Origin: Talpa occidentalis | Lineage: Eukaryota > Chordata > Mammalia > Eulipotyphla > Talpidae | DNA length: 64,000 nucleotides | Reading direction: 5' to 3' | Assembly (NCBI RefSeq): GCF_014898055.3 | Contig: NW_023601104.1 | Location: 47,862,699 to 47,926,698, forward strand | In this document: positions 1-14,519 of the stretch, piece by piece | Layout: each line of letters begins with the position of its first letter | Position numbering within the stretch: the stretch's first letter is position 1 | The notes under the pieces: model-generated | Databases searched by the model: none | The model's input: only the letters and a program-made list of their open reading frames with translations | What the model was told of the DNA's origin: nothing | Translations under genes and position numbers: made by a program

Positions 1-369
1 GTAATGTTATCAACAAAACATGCAAAATCAAAACTAATTCTCTTTTAATAAAGCACAAGTTCCATTCACAAGAGCGCTTATCTTTTTTTTTTTTTGATAA
101 TCTTTCTTTACTTTCATGTACTATTTAAAGGTCAAAAGTATAAAATAGTACACATAAACCTCAAGAAAACAAAATTAAAAAAAGGCCACTAAAGAAACAC
201 ATAAGAAAATGAAAGGGAACTCAAACATAACACAAACAGAAGATATCAAAGCATAAGACAGTAAGAGAAAAACAAAAGAAAAACTGTAAAACCACTAAAA
301 AAAAAACCCCAAAACAAAATGGCTAGAAATATCTTGATAATTATCTAAAATGTAAATAGTTACAATTCA

Positions 370-1110
370 CTAAAAGAGAGTGGCTGATTAGGTCAGAAAA
401 CTAACTTATTGCTGTCTACAGGAAACTCATCTTTTAGCTCTACAGATAAAAAGAGGCTTAAAATAAAAAGTTGGAAGATATTCTACAAGCAAATGATAAT
501 TAAATGAAAAAGATAGGTGTAGCTATACTTATATCAGATGAAATAAAAAAGGACAGGGATCAGCATCAGTATTGACTAAGGGGTTAACACAAAGTATCAC
601 ATATTAATATATATGCACACTAAATAATGATTACTAAAGCAACTCCAAGAAATTATAATGAAATTATAAAGAAATTATAATTATATTTCAAAATACTCAG
701 AACTGAGGAAATATGAACAGAACATATTAATACTTTCAACATCTGGAACTTGGAGGGAAATGCATGGTCTTAGCTCATATTAGAAGAGAACAAAGAAATT
801 CTATAAACTGTTCAAATTAAGGGTTTAGAAAAAGAACAAGAATGCAAGAAAGCAGAAAGGAGGTATTAGAATAATGAAATAGAAAACAAATCCAACATAA
901 GCAAAATTATTCTTTGCAGATTAATAAAATAGATACATCTCTAATGAAATGAAACAGGAAAAACAAAAGAGAGCACAATGAAAACTCATCAGAGATGGAG
1001 TAGGGGCTTACAGATAAAATAGATTTAAAAAAAAAAAAAAAAGAGTAAGAATAAATTTATGCCAAACCATTGGAAGGTGAGCTGGGGAAAAATTCTTGAC
1101 AAACACTTGC
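370..1110 (+). mobile_element. Old L1 fragment (ORF2 endonuclease-side region)
   Basis: The stretch containing 'gtgtagctatacttatatca' followed by a 'gggatcagca...ggttaacacaa' block resembles the 5' half of mammalian L1 ORF2. Stops and indels are frequent, so it is dead. The A-rich DNA from about 100 to 370 may belong to the same insertion. It lies in a HEATR5A intron. Confidence 0.6.
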
Positions 1111-2531
1111 TACATTTGACTTAAAGAAGCAAAACTAGACACCTCAAATACTCAAAAACAAAGAAATGGAATATGTAGTTAAGAAAAAAATATTTCCAGA
1201 AAGAAAATATGAGGTCAGATAGAAAAATAGTTGCTAACAAAATTTCATAGGACAGTTTTCTACTTTTACATACTTCTCCACAGAACTTGATGAAACATTC
1301 ACCTGTCTCATTCTTCAAGGCTAGTAACATTTTGATGAAATTTTGGCAAGGACAGTTCAAGAAAATTAAAGGAAGTGGATCAAAGGGTATTCACACATAC
1401 TCTTTGTAGAAATATGAAAGAATTTTGGAAAATAACACAATAATTCATTGATAGGAGGATGAATACACTTTTGTATTTTCACACAACTAAATATACTGAA
1501 ATCAAAGGAAAAAACACACATAGATAAAGTTTAGAAACAATGCTGATCAATCAAAACTAAACAATGTCAGATTTAGGGAAACAAGTATATGCGACACCCT
1601 ATTTAAAAAATGTAAGGGAGTAACAATTAAATTCAGGATATAAATTCAGGGCAGAGATTAAAGGAAGGAAGAAAGAATATTCCTGAAGAGGGACACACAG
1701 ATAACTTCAACAATATTAATATTTTAGTTCAGAAGTAGCTAAATTTGGACCATTTCTTGGTTTTTAAATATATTTATTTACATATTTTGTATATTATTTT
1801 ATAAATATAAAAGGAAAATGTGGAACACAGCCACATTCATTCATTTACAGATTCTCTATGATTGCTATGAGCTACAGCAACTTACAGGAGGATGTGCAGC
1901 AGGGATTGTATGGCCATAAATATTTACTAAAATATTTACTATCTGCTCCTTTACTGCAAGTATTTGCTAATCTCTGTTCTAGTTTGTTTGATCAACAAGT
2001 GTTTATAATATTTTATAAGCCAAGTCCTAAGTGTATTTTTCTGTATATATAAAATGATTTCATTAAATATTTAAAAAAAATTTCTCTAAATAGTTATGTT
2101 TTATTAATTTTGAAATTATAAGCGCTCATGACATATACTGGTTTTTCTTATGTCTTCTTATGTAGGTATAAATAAAATACATGAAAACTATAAACAAAAA
2201 CTGAAATTGTTAACAAGCATCTGGTTCTTACAAACACAGAATAGTACCGATAGACCAATGAAAAGCGTAACTGAAAAGGTTCACAGGCTTAATATTTAAT
2301 TTCTTGGTTAAATCTGACTGTATGGAAGTAACCTTTTCCCCTTTTAATATATGTATTTTTTCAAGATCCCAGCGTACAAAAGAAGTCACAAAACTTCCTC
2401 TACAAAAGGAAAATTATTCACCAACCACAGAAATGCAGCCTATTGTTAATACAATTTAAAATATATTACATGATCAGAGGATAACTGATTGCTATTACAA
2501 AATTTTATAAAATCTAAATAGTGGATCCTTA

Positions 2532-2771
<240 letters not shown>

Positions 2772-2979
2772 TCAAACTAAAACTTCCCAGATTAAGAGAC
2801 CAAAAACTAAGTTAATAAAATGCCCTGAAGTTTTATTCAGTCCTTGAGCTCAGTAGAAGAAATTAGCCCTCAAGTTCTAGCTCTACACTAGTTCTGCAGA
2901 ACATGCTGACTTTTCAATCAGCATATTAGTTTTATAGACATTACCTAAAACACAGAATCTTTTAAAAGTAATTATTTCA

Positions 2980-3247
2980 GGGCCTTCCCGGTGGTGCAGT
3001 GGGTTGAGCGCAGCGCTGTGAAGCTGTGCGGCCTCTGCAGTGCAGGTTCGATCCCAGACGGCCGGGGAGATGCCCACATGGCGCGGCAGACCTCTCCTGT
3101 CTCTCCTGCTGCTCCCCCCCAGCAGTGTACTTTGGTCCTTCTGCCTGTTTGGTTCCCCGCTCTTGTCTTTGGTGAATCCTCTCATCCTCCCGCACATCTG
3201 GCCTGTACCCCAGTCCTTGTATAAATGAATATATCTTTTGTTTAAAA
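2980..3247 (+). mobile_element. tRNA-derived SINE, full length
   Basis: Starts 'gggccttcccggtggtgcag' and carries the A-box and B-box (ggttcgatccc) head, the 'cagacctctcctgtctctcc' body and a short A tail. A perfect 16-bp target-site duplication (aaaagtaattatttca) lies at 2964-2979 and 3248-3263. It sits in the HEATR5A intron after coding exon 11 and is antisense to the gene. Confidence 0.93.
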
Positions 3248-3683
3248 AAAAGTAATTATTTCATATGTAGATGTAGAATAAAATATTTTAAAGTTAACCT
3301 GATTTTCAAGATTATATTCAAAATTGCTTTTCTTTTTATACAATAAAAATGTCATGAATAAACAAACAAACCAAAATCAATGCTTCCATGTACTTTCAGG
3401 AATTCTACCCTTCTTCCTTAGTTCAAATTTTCATGATGGACACCATTCTTAATGGTCCATAGATTATAAAAGGATATAACTTTCATACATAACAAACTAA
3501 ATGGAAACCATGCTTAATCAGTGCTAATTAAACCCATGCCTAGAATTTCTAAAAAGAGGAATGAATGCCTAGTTAGGACAAAGCTATTTTGATAAACCTC
3601 AACTAAACTGTATCTATCAATAGTTAAACAAGTATTATCCTAAGAATTAGAACTCTTACATTTGGTTTATTAAATCATACTCC

Positions 3684-3936
3684 GGGGCCTCCTTTGTAGT
3701 ACAGGGGTTAAAGACAGCGCTATCAAGCTATTGGTAGCCACTGTAGCATGAGTTCAATCTCCGGCTGTCCAGGGAGATAGCCACATGGCCAGTAGACCTC
3801 TCCTGTCTTGCCCGCTGCTCCCCTTAGCAGTGTATTTCAGTAGATCTGCCTGTTCTGTTCCTCACTCTCTCTGGTGAATCCTCTTACCTCCCACACCCAG
3901 TTCTTGTATGCATACATAAATAAATCTTAAAAAAAA
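3684..3936 (+). mobile_element. tRNA-derived SINE, older 'acaggggttaaag' form
   Basis: The head reads 'ggggcctcctttgtagtaca' and the tail is 'cataaataaatcttaaaa'. The target-site duplication aaatcatactcc lies at 3672-3683 and 3937-3948. It is more diverged than the copy at 2980. Confidence 0.88.
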
Positions 3937-4017
3937 AAATCATACTCCATTATTATCAACAACTAATCAATTATGTTCAATTACAAAAGTCACTGGAGAC
4001 AGATTTTTTTCCTCTTA

Positions 4018-4260
<243 letters not shown>

Positions 4261-4429
4261 TTATTCAACTTGTCACTTGTAAAAGAACCCAAAGTGGTTA
4301 GTCTTTAAAATCTTATTATTAAGCAAGAACTTCCTATCTTTAAATATTTTCACTCCCTAGTCTAATACTGTTTCTTTTCTCTCCTTCTGGTATCAAAATA
4401 TATACCATACCACTAAATGAATTACTCTG

Positions 4430-4625
4430 TGAAGGCACTGGAGTATACAGAGGTAAAACAAAGAAATAACAATAGGGTCTGGGTCCTAAGGGTCAGCTCT
4501 TTCACTAGAGTTGTGATTTAAGACATAGTTTCTTTTATCTGTGAAGTGAAGCTCGTACCACCTGGCACTGCATGTCTCCAAGGGTTTGTCAGATCTAAAT
4601 GACAGAGTGCACTTTAAAGTACTCT
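4430..4625 (-). repeat. Probable MIR fragment
   Basis: The order 'gtcctaagggtcagctct', 'agttgtgatttaagac' and 'ttatctgtgaagtgaa' resembles the core of an antisense MIR. It is strongly diverged. Confidence 0.4.
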
Positions 4626-5009
4626 CAAAAACTGCAATGTACCACATATAAGTAAGGCACTACTATTCTAGTAATAAATAACTACATCCCGAGAATAACT
4701 TTTGATAGCAACTTGTTCCAGCCCAAAAATCAGATTGATAGAGCTGAATGGAATTCTTTTTAAAAGACTTCAGGACAAAAACATTTATGAACTGGGGGTT
4801 CATGAATACACAAAGCCAGAAAAGAAAGGCAATGTATAATACTATTTTATTTGATGACATAATCAATTAAGAAAAAAGAAAAACAAGCTTAAAACCCAAA
4901 ACCCCACAGCTTTACTACTCAAGTAATTCTCTTTAAAATTCTCCTATAAGTACTCCTTACTTATAGGAGAAACATTTTCTGCTGTTTTATTTATTTTCTT
5001 TCGGTAGTA

Positions 5010-5230
5010 TGGCAGCACAGCACTGGGTTCTGGAAGATCACCTAGACTGACATCTTGGTTCCATCCACTTAGTTGCTACATAAACTTGAATAAATCACTT
5101 AACTTTTTCTGTGCCTCAGTTTCCTCATCTATGAAAGGGAATAACAGTATTTAACCTCACTCGGCAGTTTATGAGGTTTATATAGGTTTATGTACAGAAC
5201 AATGCTTGCCTCAAGATAAACATCTATGTA
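5010..5230 (-). repeat. MIR element
   Basis: Contains 'tgtgcctcagtttcctcatc' followed by an 'atgaaa...ataacagtatttaacctcac' stretch, the hallmark antisense MIR core. Confidence 0.8.
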
Positions 5231-5585
5231 ATGTTTGACATGCAATTATCATTCAAAAATTTCCTTACTTGCATATGAAGAGGTGAGCCTATAGTCGAAA
5301 TGAAAGGACAACTGCAAGTCAAACTTTTTTGGTAAGTTGATTATGTATATGCAATAAAATATCACTTTTTTTTTTTTTTTGCAGAGAATGGATGGTTTGC
5401 AGTATTCTTTTAAAGGAATTACCTTCCTTCAAAAGTTTTTGTTCATTTAACTATTGCATTTATTAAGTAGTTTATTTCCCCCTTTAACTTGCCAAGAACT
5501 GTTATAGCAGATGTGAAACACCCAGTTAAAAGAAAATAAAGCTGACTATATTATTTTCATCCCACTGTGAAATGATGATCTATAC

Positions 5586-6200
5586 CAGGGGTCAACAAAT
5601 ATTTCCAGTAAAGGAGCCAGAGTACCCATTTTTTGCTGTGAAGGTCATACAGTCTCTGGAGTAATTATTCAACTCTACCACTGCATTGCTTAAAAGCCAT
5701 AGATAACACGTAAACAAATGAGTGTGGATGTACTTGACTAAAACTATGTGAACACTGAAAACTGACTTTTATGTAATTCTCATGTGTCACAAAATACTTT
5801 TTTTCCTCAACCATTAGAAATATAAAAACCAGGGCCTCCCCGGTGGCGCAGCAGTTGAGCACTGGATTGCGAAGCTGCCCGCAGCCTCTGCAGTGCCGGT
5901 TCGACCCCCAGCTGCTCCCCGGCCACCAGAGGAGGGTCCCACATGGCGCGCAGACCTCTCCTGCCACCCGCTGCTCCCCTCAGCAGTGTTCTTCGGTCCT
6001 TCTGCCTGCTCTGCTCCCCGCTCTGGCTCTGGTGAATTCTCTCACCCTCCCGTGCTTCTGACTGTACCCAGTGCTTATATAAATAAATAAATAAAAATAA
6101 ATCTTTAAAAAAAAAAAGAAATATAAAAACCATTCTTAATATTCAGGCTGCATAAATCAGGCAGCAAGCCAGATTTGGTCCCTACGCTAAACCTTGTTCT
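5586..6200 (+). mobile_element. hAT-type nonautonomous element, split by a SINE
   Basis: Begins CAGGGGTC and runs through 'aaaggagccagagtaccc', 'aggtcatacagtctctgg' and 'agccatagataacacgtaaa', typical of a common mammalian hAT-Charlie-like element of about 220 bp. The SINE at 5832-6116 interrupts it; the last part, with 'gccagatttggtccc', resumes after 6133. The family name is left open. Confidence 0.65.
5832..6116 (+). mobile_element. tRNA-derived SINE, young form
   Basis: Head 'gggcctccccggtggcgcag', tail 'tataaataaataaataaaaa'. The target-site duplication agaaatataaaaacca (16 bp, perfect) is at 5816-5831 and 6117-6132. It inserted into the older hAT element, so it is the younger of the two. 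Confidence 0.95.
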
Positions 6201-6837
6201 AGCCCAACAAATCTTTGTAATCATTTAAAGAATATTGCTTGAGGTGATTTTTCATTCATTTATGAATGTTTATTTTTAACTCCTACTAGATCAAATTACT
6301 TCCTAGGTATCAAAATTACTGATCAAATTCAGCGAGTTTTATATTCTAGCAGTAAAGAGATGACTAATAAAAAACAATTAAAATACATCTATAATAAAAT
6401 GAGTTTCAAAGTTACAGGATTTAAATAGTCATGACAGTAAAATAATTACTGATCTTTTAATAACTATGAGTCCTATCCCCGTCAATGTAACTATCTTATT
6501 GGTACTGCCAATTCACAGGACAATTACAGAACTGAATTCAAAGACTATGGTATATTTTCTTACTTACCCTTACATTGTAAAGAAATTTTTTTCTGAAAAC
6601 GGATGTGAGTGATTTTTGGAAAAGTCACAGTCATTCAGAGTTAAGCCTGCAGGATGATCAAATTAGCTTATCCTATTTTAGGATCACTGGTCTCAAAGAG
6701 AATTTCAAATGGGAGATCTAAAATGTTTTAAGCAATGGAGGAAGTATATGGCTTCCTAAGGTCACTACCAAAAGAAAAAGGCTTGTGTGGATATTTAAAT
6801 TCTGATACATATATTATAAGTTAGTCTCATCAACTCA

Positions 6838-7014
<177 letters not shown>

Positions 7015-7788
7015 CTATTCACGTATAGAAAAACAAGGTTAAATAAAACACATTGCTTTATTGACTACTGGGCAAAAATGACAGAAATAATATCTTTAAA
7101 AATAAACTCATTTTTTTTCATATAAAAATATAAGTGATAAAGGATTTTCATATAGAATCTACCATAGGTCAATGTCATGCAGAACTATAAAACAATTAAG
7201 TTTTCAAGAGTGGTATATTGTGCACAGCAACCCTACAATTCTTTGAAGAGTACATAGGACAATACTATATGACTGTTTAAGTTGGATTGTATAAAATTTG
7301 AATTTGATTTTAGTTTTAAGATCTTAGATCTGTAGTTACCAAAGAAAGTTTCATTAAAGGAATCTCTCCCTTTTTAAAATTTGGATGACTTCCTTGTTTA
7401 CTGGCATGGCAAATAATCCAGGTTTATATTGTACATTTCCTGTCCCAGACCTAGCATCACCAATCTTTCAAGGAACCTTGATTGCTTTATAGTTGGAAAT
7501 GGTATTTGGAATCATAATCAGGAAACTAGGAGTTTCTCCTACTACTGGGATGCCACTGTTTTTAGTTTTTTCACTGGACAGAGAGAGGACATAAGTATTT
7601 TTGAAAAATAGAAATTATAAGATCATTCCAATATTTTAAATTCAAATTTAACATGTGGGATTTTAACTTAACTTTCTTGATCCTATAGCTATAGCTTTTT
7701 TTAATAAGGAAAATCCTGATGCCTAAAAACATGAATTACCTACTTTAACTTACTATATGTAAACTAACTTCAGAACAATAGCACCATC

Positions 7789-8062
7789 GGGGCCTCCCTG
7801 GTGGCACAAGGGGTTAAGCACAGCACTACGAAGCTATCCACAGCCTTAGCAGCACGAGTTCGATCCCCCAGCCGGCCAGGGAGATACCCACATGGTGTGA
7901 CAGACCTCTCCTGTCTCTCCCGCTGCTCCCCTCAGCAGTATATTTCAGTCTGCCTGCCTGTTCTGTTCCCCACTGTCTCTAGTGAATCTTCTCACCACCC
8001 CACTACACACCTCTGGCCTGTACCCCAGTTCTTGTACGCATAAATAAATTTTTAGGAAAAAA
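7789..8062 (+). mobile_element. tRNA-derived SINE, 'caaggggttaagcac' form
   Basis: Complete head and body ending 'gtacgcataaataaattttt'. An imperfect duplication around acaatagca(c/t)cat flanks it. It lies in the intron between coding exons 9 and 10. Confidence 0.88.
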
Positions 8063-8419
8063 ACAATAGCATCATAATACCACTAAGTATAAAATTATTA
8101 AATAAAATTTAAGATTTCTTTTGCAGCTCTGTTTGTCCTTCACAGTACACATTTATATGCACTTTTATGGCAGTACTAAATAGATAGCAAAACAAAACCT
8201 TCAGAAATAAATTCTGTTACTAAATGGATATACTTCTAACCAAAAGTACAGAAAGCACTCCTGTTTAATGTGTTTAACATATTTTTAAACCATCCATTCT
8301 TTTTTATAGCCATTATGTTGATATTATTTAATACTTAAGTAGTAGTACAGTTGATAGCTTAGAAATTTGTCCTTGCATGGATGTGACTGAGTGATACACA
8401 AGTCAAAATAATGCTTTTA

Positions 8420-8770
<351 letters not shown>

Positions 8771-9439
8771 TCATAAAACAGATAAAATAATAAGTATTCA
8801 CACAGATATAAAATAAATTATCTTTATCAAAGGTGAAATCAGACTTTAAAATATTGATACATAATGATAAATAATTTTGTATACCCAAGAATTACTTCTA
8901 CTAATACAGCTCATGAAAACTGGCTTAAATGAAATCAGTACATAAAAGAAAATTTTTAGTTTCCTAAATAAGCCATTGTTCTGTTTACTTTATCTTGAGA
9001 TCATTATTAATTTGGGGATAAAAAATAAAAATTGTCAATAAACAACAAAAACACCTTAAGAAGAGCTCTAACATCCTTTATCCTCTATTTTTAAAAATCT
9101 CTGTGGCACTTTTACCTACATAATTAGTATACTTCTTATCTACCATTCTGTTCTTATCTGAAATAAAATATTTAATGACATCAAGGCTTCAGTAGGTACT
9201 CAGTGGGTCACCAACTATGAAGACAGTGGAGTACCACTACCATTAAGAGGAATGTTTATACTTGCTTTAATTCAACATAAAAATTCATCAAAACATGTAG
9301 TTGACTGCTAATTAAATATTATGTTGTCTAGAATAAATATCTTGCAAATTAAATACAATGTAAAGTTTCAGTCAGTAAGACATATCTATGACAAAGGACA
9401 AAAGCCATTAAAAATGATATTAAAAGTCAATTAAATAAA

Positions 9440-9715
9440 AGAAACCAGTCACAAAAGATCACAATACTGTGTTAAGAAATGTCTACAATAGGCAAACCAT
9501 AGACAGAAAGTAATCAGTGGCTATCAGGAGCTAGAGAAAGAACAAATGGGGAGTGATTGTTAATGGTTACAGGATTTCTAGGGGTAATGAAAACATCGAG
9601 GAAATAGACAGTGGTGGTGATTGCAATATACTAAAATTTCCGAATTGTATATTTTAAAAGTATGAACTTCTGGGTATGTGAATTATTTCTCAAAGCAACT
9701 AAATAAATTTCAGAG
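9440..9715 (+). mobile_element. L1M-type 3' end
   Basis: Contains 'ggcaaaccatagacagaaag', 'gaaatagacagtggtggtga' and 'ttttaaaagtatgaacttct', the typical 3' UTR of old mammalian L1. No coding sequence remains. Confidence 0.75.
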
Positions 9716-9933
9716 AAAGAACGAAAAGAGAGACATCTGGAAAGTAATTTTAAGGAAGTAACTGCTTGTGCCATACAGAAACTATTTTCACTGCAGATTA
9801 AGAGTTATGAGCGAGGGCTGATGTCTGCTTTTCCAGGCTACGGTAAATATCTCCAGGAAGGGGTTTTGGGGGTGGGAGGTATGGGGGCAGGGAAGGCTTA
9901 GAGAACAACCTTTAATTAAAAAAGCAAAAAATG

Positions 9934-10124
9934 GGGCCTCCCTAGTGGGTTGAACACCGCACTGTGAAGCTGTCTGCAGCCTCTGCAGTGCGGGCTTGAT
10001 TCCTGGCCCGCCAGGGAGAAATCCACATGGCGTGGCAGACCTCTCCTGTCTCACCCGCTGCTCCCCTCAGCAGTGTATTTCAGTCAGTCTGCCTGTTCTG
10101 TTCCCTGCTCTGTCTCTGGTGGAG
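9934..10124 (+). mobile_element. tRNA-derived SINE, 3'-truncated
   Basis: The head and body are present up to 'tgctctgtctctggtg', then unrelated AT-rich sequence follows. The terminal third and the A tail are missing, probably by deletion. Confidence 0.85.
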
Positions 10125-10285
10125 TTTATTTTTAATAAACTTGATTGTATATATTTCATAAAACATCTCCAAAAAATCCACAGACTCTATCATAACTGAA
10201 TTAGATGAGGGAGATCTCTTTGCTTGAGAAAGAGGTAACTAGCATAACAGCAAAGACAAGGTATTCAGACAAGTCACAAACATTA

Positions 10286-10483
<198 letters not shown>

Positions 10484-10719
10484 TTATTGAAATATATTCT
10501 AGGAAGTGGGTGTTAGAAGCAGCAAAGTATAAAGGCAAAGATAAACACCGCCACTTGATGTGGTGAAGATATGAAAATCTTCAGGCAGTAACTGAAATAC
10601 TAAAATAGGGACTTGCATCAATAAAGAATTGAACTAACATAACTTAATCCAGTTCAAGCAACCTGATCATAGATCCCTTATTCTCCCTTAGCAATAGCAT
10701 TGAAAAGGAGAACTTGTGG

Positions 10720-10845
10720 GCCTCCCCTGGTGGCACAGCAATTGAGCGCTGGGCTGCGAGGCTGCCCGCAGCCTCTGCAGCACTGGTTCGTTCCCTGGCC
10801 TCCAGCGAGGGTCCCACCAAAAAAAAAAAGAAAGAAAAGAAAAGG
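10720..10845 (+). mobile_element. Compact SINE variant (tRNA-like head only)
   Basis: The copy runs from the head to 'gagggtcccacc' and then directly into an A-rich tail, with none of the usual 130-bp body. A perfect 16-bp target-site duplication (aaaggagaacttgtgg) lies at 10704-10719 and 10846-10861. It therefore inserted in this short form and was not cut down later. A sister copy is at 34165. Confidence 0.88.
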
Positions 10846-11172
10846 AAAGGAGAACTTGTGGAAAACTAAGGAACATTTTCTAGATAAGTATAAAGGACTT
10901 AAGACAGCACAGGAATTAGGGGGAACTATTTCAAAAGCTGATCATGTGTCAACTTCTATAGGGAAGATACGAATTCTGAGGAACTATTATTACCAGTCTT
11001 TGAGACTTAAAATAATTTCATTTGATAGCTTTTACCAACTCAGACAATTTATCTCATCTATGTATTAATTACCTTACCCTGAAACAACTGATGCCTATTA
11101 AAAAGTTTTGTATTAATATACTAATATACCAGTTTTGCTTTTCTAAAGGGATAATTCCTTGAGGCATTGCTA

Positions 11173-11490
<318 letters not shown>

Positions 11491-12567
11491 TTATTTCAAG
11501 TCTACATTAATATTTTCTCTTTAATATAGTAGGAAGAACTTATTCACATTTCTTTCTATGCTTACCTCATTTATAGTCACTTTTGCTATATAAATATAGT
11601 ACTGTTTTGTTTGTTTATTAAACCAAGATGGAAGCCGGAAGAGTTTGAACTGAGACGTCATTCATGTTGCTCATTTTATTTTGGTCAGACTGTGCAAAGT
11701 TTCAGGATAGTCAAATTAGCTAACATTTAAAATGTGTCTATCTTTTTTTTAAACAAAGGTGTCAGATTCTTTAACATTCTGAACAAGAAAACCAAAATCA
11801 AACATGAACACATTGTAACTATTACCTATGTTCCAGCAACTTAACTCTAAGGGAATTTTAGTTCTAGAAACTTGAATGGAACATTTATAGTGATGAATCA
11901 CTGTTCTTTATTTTCATGAATATTAATGGTATGTCTTACTGCAGATACACAGATAGTTGTTTTCTATGTAGTATGTTTTTTAGAAACACATATTTTACAA
12001 TTATACAGGGATATCACATTTTCATGAAATCTAATAAACAGTATAAAACAATGAGGACACATGTGAATTTAGAAAAATACAGGTTTGCTTTAATCTATAA
12101 TGACATTTAGAAAACAAGATAATTCAAGGGAAAATACAGAGACCTCTATTTTGTTATGTTCTAAAATACTTTCCCCAGGATTTAGCTTTTGAATTTTGTT
12201 TGGGTCTGAAATTAAGCATTTAAGTGCATTATATGCTATAATCTTTAATTAGGAGAAAAAAACCATATAAGATGGAAATACAATATAGCCTGTACTGAAT
12301 AATAGAAACTTAAAAGCTTAAATTTGCACTGTACAAGCACATAACACAAGACATACAAAACCCTAGAAATAATCAAAAATTGCTGTTTGTGTTTCAAAGT
12401 AAATAAACAAAAACCTCCCATTATTAGGAACTAAAAACACATTGTGGATAGTAGTCTAGTGGATTCTGTTTGAGGTAAATAAAGTTCTCTTACTTGTAAT
12501 CTAGTTTTGGCCTCACCATATCTATTTATAAATATGAGAGCACAAGTGATCACCTTACCTAGTATCA

Positions 12568-12873
<306 letters not shown>

Positions 12874-12995
12874 CTAAATTTTAACTTATGATCTTGATTT
12901 GCATGATTTTGATCAGTACACTAGTAGAAACAAACTGTAATTCCAAACAAAATGAAAAATTTACAGGACATTATACATATTAATACACAAAATGT

Positions 12996-13263
12996 TAGGC
13001 GTCATTGGTGGTGCAAGGGGTTAAGGCTCAGCACTATCAAGCTATTATTGCCAGCCACTGCAACATGAGTTTGATACCTGGCCAGGAAGCTAACCCACAT
13101 GGCACAGCAGACCTTTCCTGTCTAGTCTGCCGCTCCCCTCAGCAGTATATTTCAGATCTGCCTGTTCTGCTCCCCACTGGCTCTGGTGAACCCTCTCTTC
13201 CCCCACACCTCTGGCCTATACCCCAGTTCTTATATGCATAAATAAATATCTAAAAAAAAATAG
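12996..13263 (+). mobile_element. tRNA-derived SINE, older form
   Basis: Diverged head 'ggtggtgcaaggggttaagg' and body, ending 'gcataaataaatatctaaaa'. A short duplication acaaaatgt is at 12987-12995 and 13264-13272. It lies in the intron upstream of coding exon 6. Confidence 0.85.
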
Positions 13264-13402
13264 ACAAAATGTCACACTAGGATTCAGATGTCAAGTCATA
13301 ATCAATTCTGAAGTATCTTACACAAAAGTCTATGCCATTTTGAGATTATGCCCTCCCTTAGTGCACGCCTTTCCTCAAAGAAGTTAAAAGACTAATGTTC
13401 TT

Positions 13403-13701
13403 GGGCCTCTCGCCAGTGGCGCGTGTTGAGCACAGTGCTGTGAAGCTGTCCTCAGCCTTTGCAACACCGATTCGATTCCCAGCAGGCCAGGGAGAAACTC
13501 ACATGGCGAGGCAGACCTCTCTTGTCTCGCCCGCTGCTCCCCTCAGCGGTGTACTTTGGTCCTTCTGCCTGTTCTGCTCCCTGCTCTGTCTCTGGTGAAT
13601 TCTCTCACTCTCCTGTGCCTCTGGCCTGTACCCCAGTGCTTGTATAAATAAATAAATCTTGAAAAAAAAAAACACAAAACACCCTTTAAAAATTTTTTTT
13701 T
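13403..13701 (+). mobile_element. tRNA-derived SINE with long composite tail
   Basis: Head at 13403, body to about 13660, then an A-rich tail that includes 'acacaaaacacccttt'. The duplication taaaa(g)(a/g)ctaatgttctt flanks it at 13386-13402 and 13702-13718. It forms an inverted pair with the next SINE. Confidence 0.9.
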
Positions 13702-13851
13702 AAAAAGGCTAATGTTCTTCAAAAACAAGAGAAAACATAACTGCCCTAGTTCTTCATGAATGAAAATGCTATACAGTACTTTGAAATTTTTTTTGAAATA
13801 TTAAAAATGCCAAAATCATAATTTTATTTTTCTAAATGCTCTATAACTCTT

Positions 13852-14111
13852 TTAAAAAAAGATTTATTTTATTTATGCATACAAGAACTGGGGTACAGAC
13901 CAAATGTGCAGGAGGGTGAAAGGATTCACCAAAGACAGCGGGGAACCGAACAGGCAGAAGGACCAAAGTACACTGCTGAGGGGGAGCAGCAGGAGAGACA
14001 GGAGAGGTCTGCCGTGCCATGTGGGCATTTCCCCAGCCGCTGGGATCGAACCTGCACTGCAGAGGCTACACAGCTTCACAGTGCTGCGCTCAGCCACCTG
14101 CAGGGAGGCCC
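13852..14111 (-). mobile_element. tRNA-derived SINE, sense to HEATR5A
   Basis: Reads tail to head on the plus strand ('aaagatttattttatttatg' to 'ctgcagggaggcc'). The perfect 13-bp duplication ctctataactctt is at 13839-13851 and 14112-14124. Confidence 0.93.
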
Positions 14112-14519
14112 CTCTATAACTCTTAATGAAACATATAAAGTAACCAGTATGTTCTATTTTTTAAAATTCTCAAATAAGTTTGAAGAAATCAAAACTATAA
14201 ATTACAAAAACTACTCAGTTGGGCTTTCAGCTAAGAGAATAGTGAGGGCAGAATGTTTGTCTTCAGTTTAACACGTTGAGTTTCTCCTTGTGATTACCTA
14301 GGGAATATTACATTTAAAAAAAACAAACATTTTCTTTCCTTTGATTCTTCTAAAAAATGGTCACAAGTGACCCTTGTTATTTATGCAAATCACACTTGTT
14401 ATTTATGCAAGTTACTTTGCTTATCAAAGTAAGATGGAAATAATCATGTGAAACAAAAGAAAGCCTCTGTTGGCATTTAGAAGAAAAACATTAGTGAATA
14501 ATACAAAATTCATGCCTTT

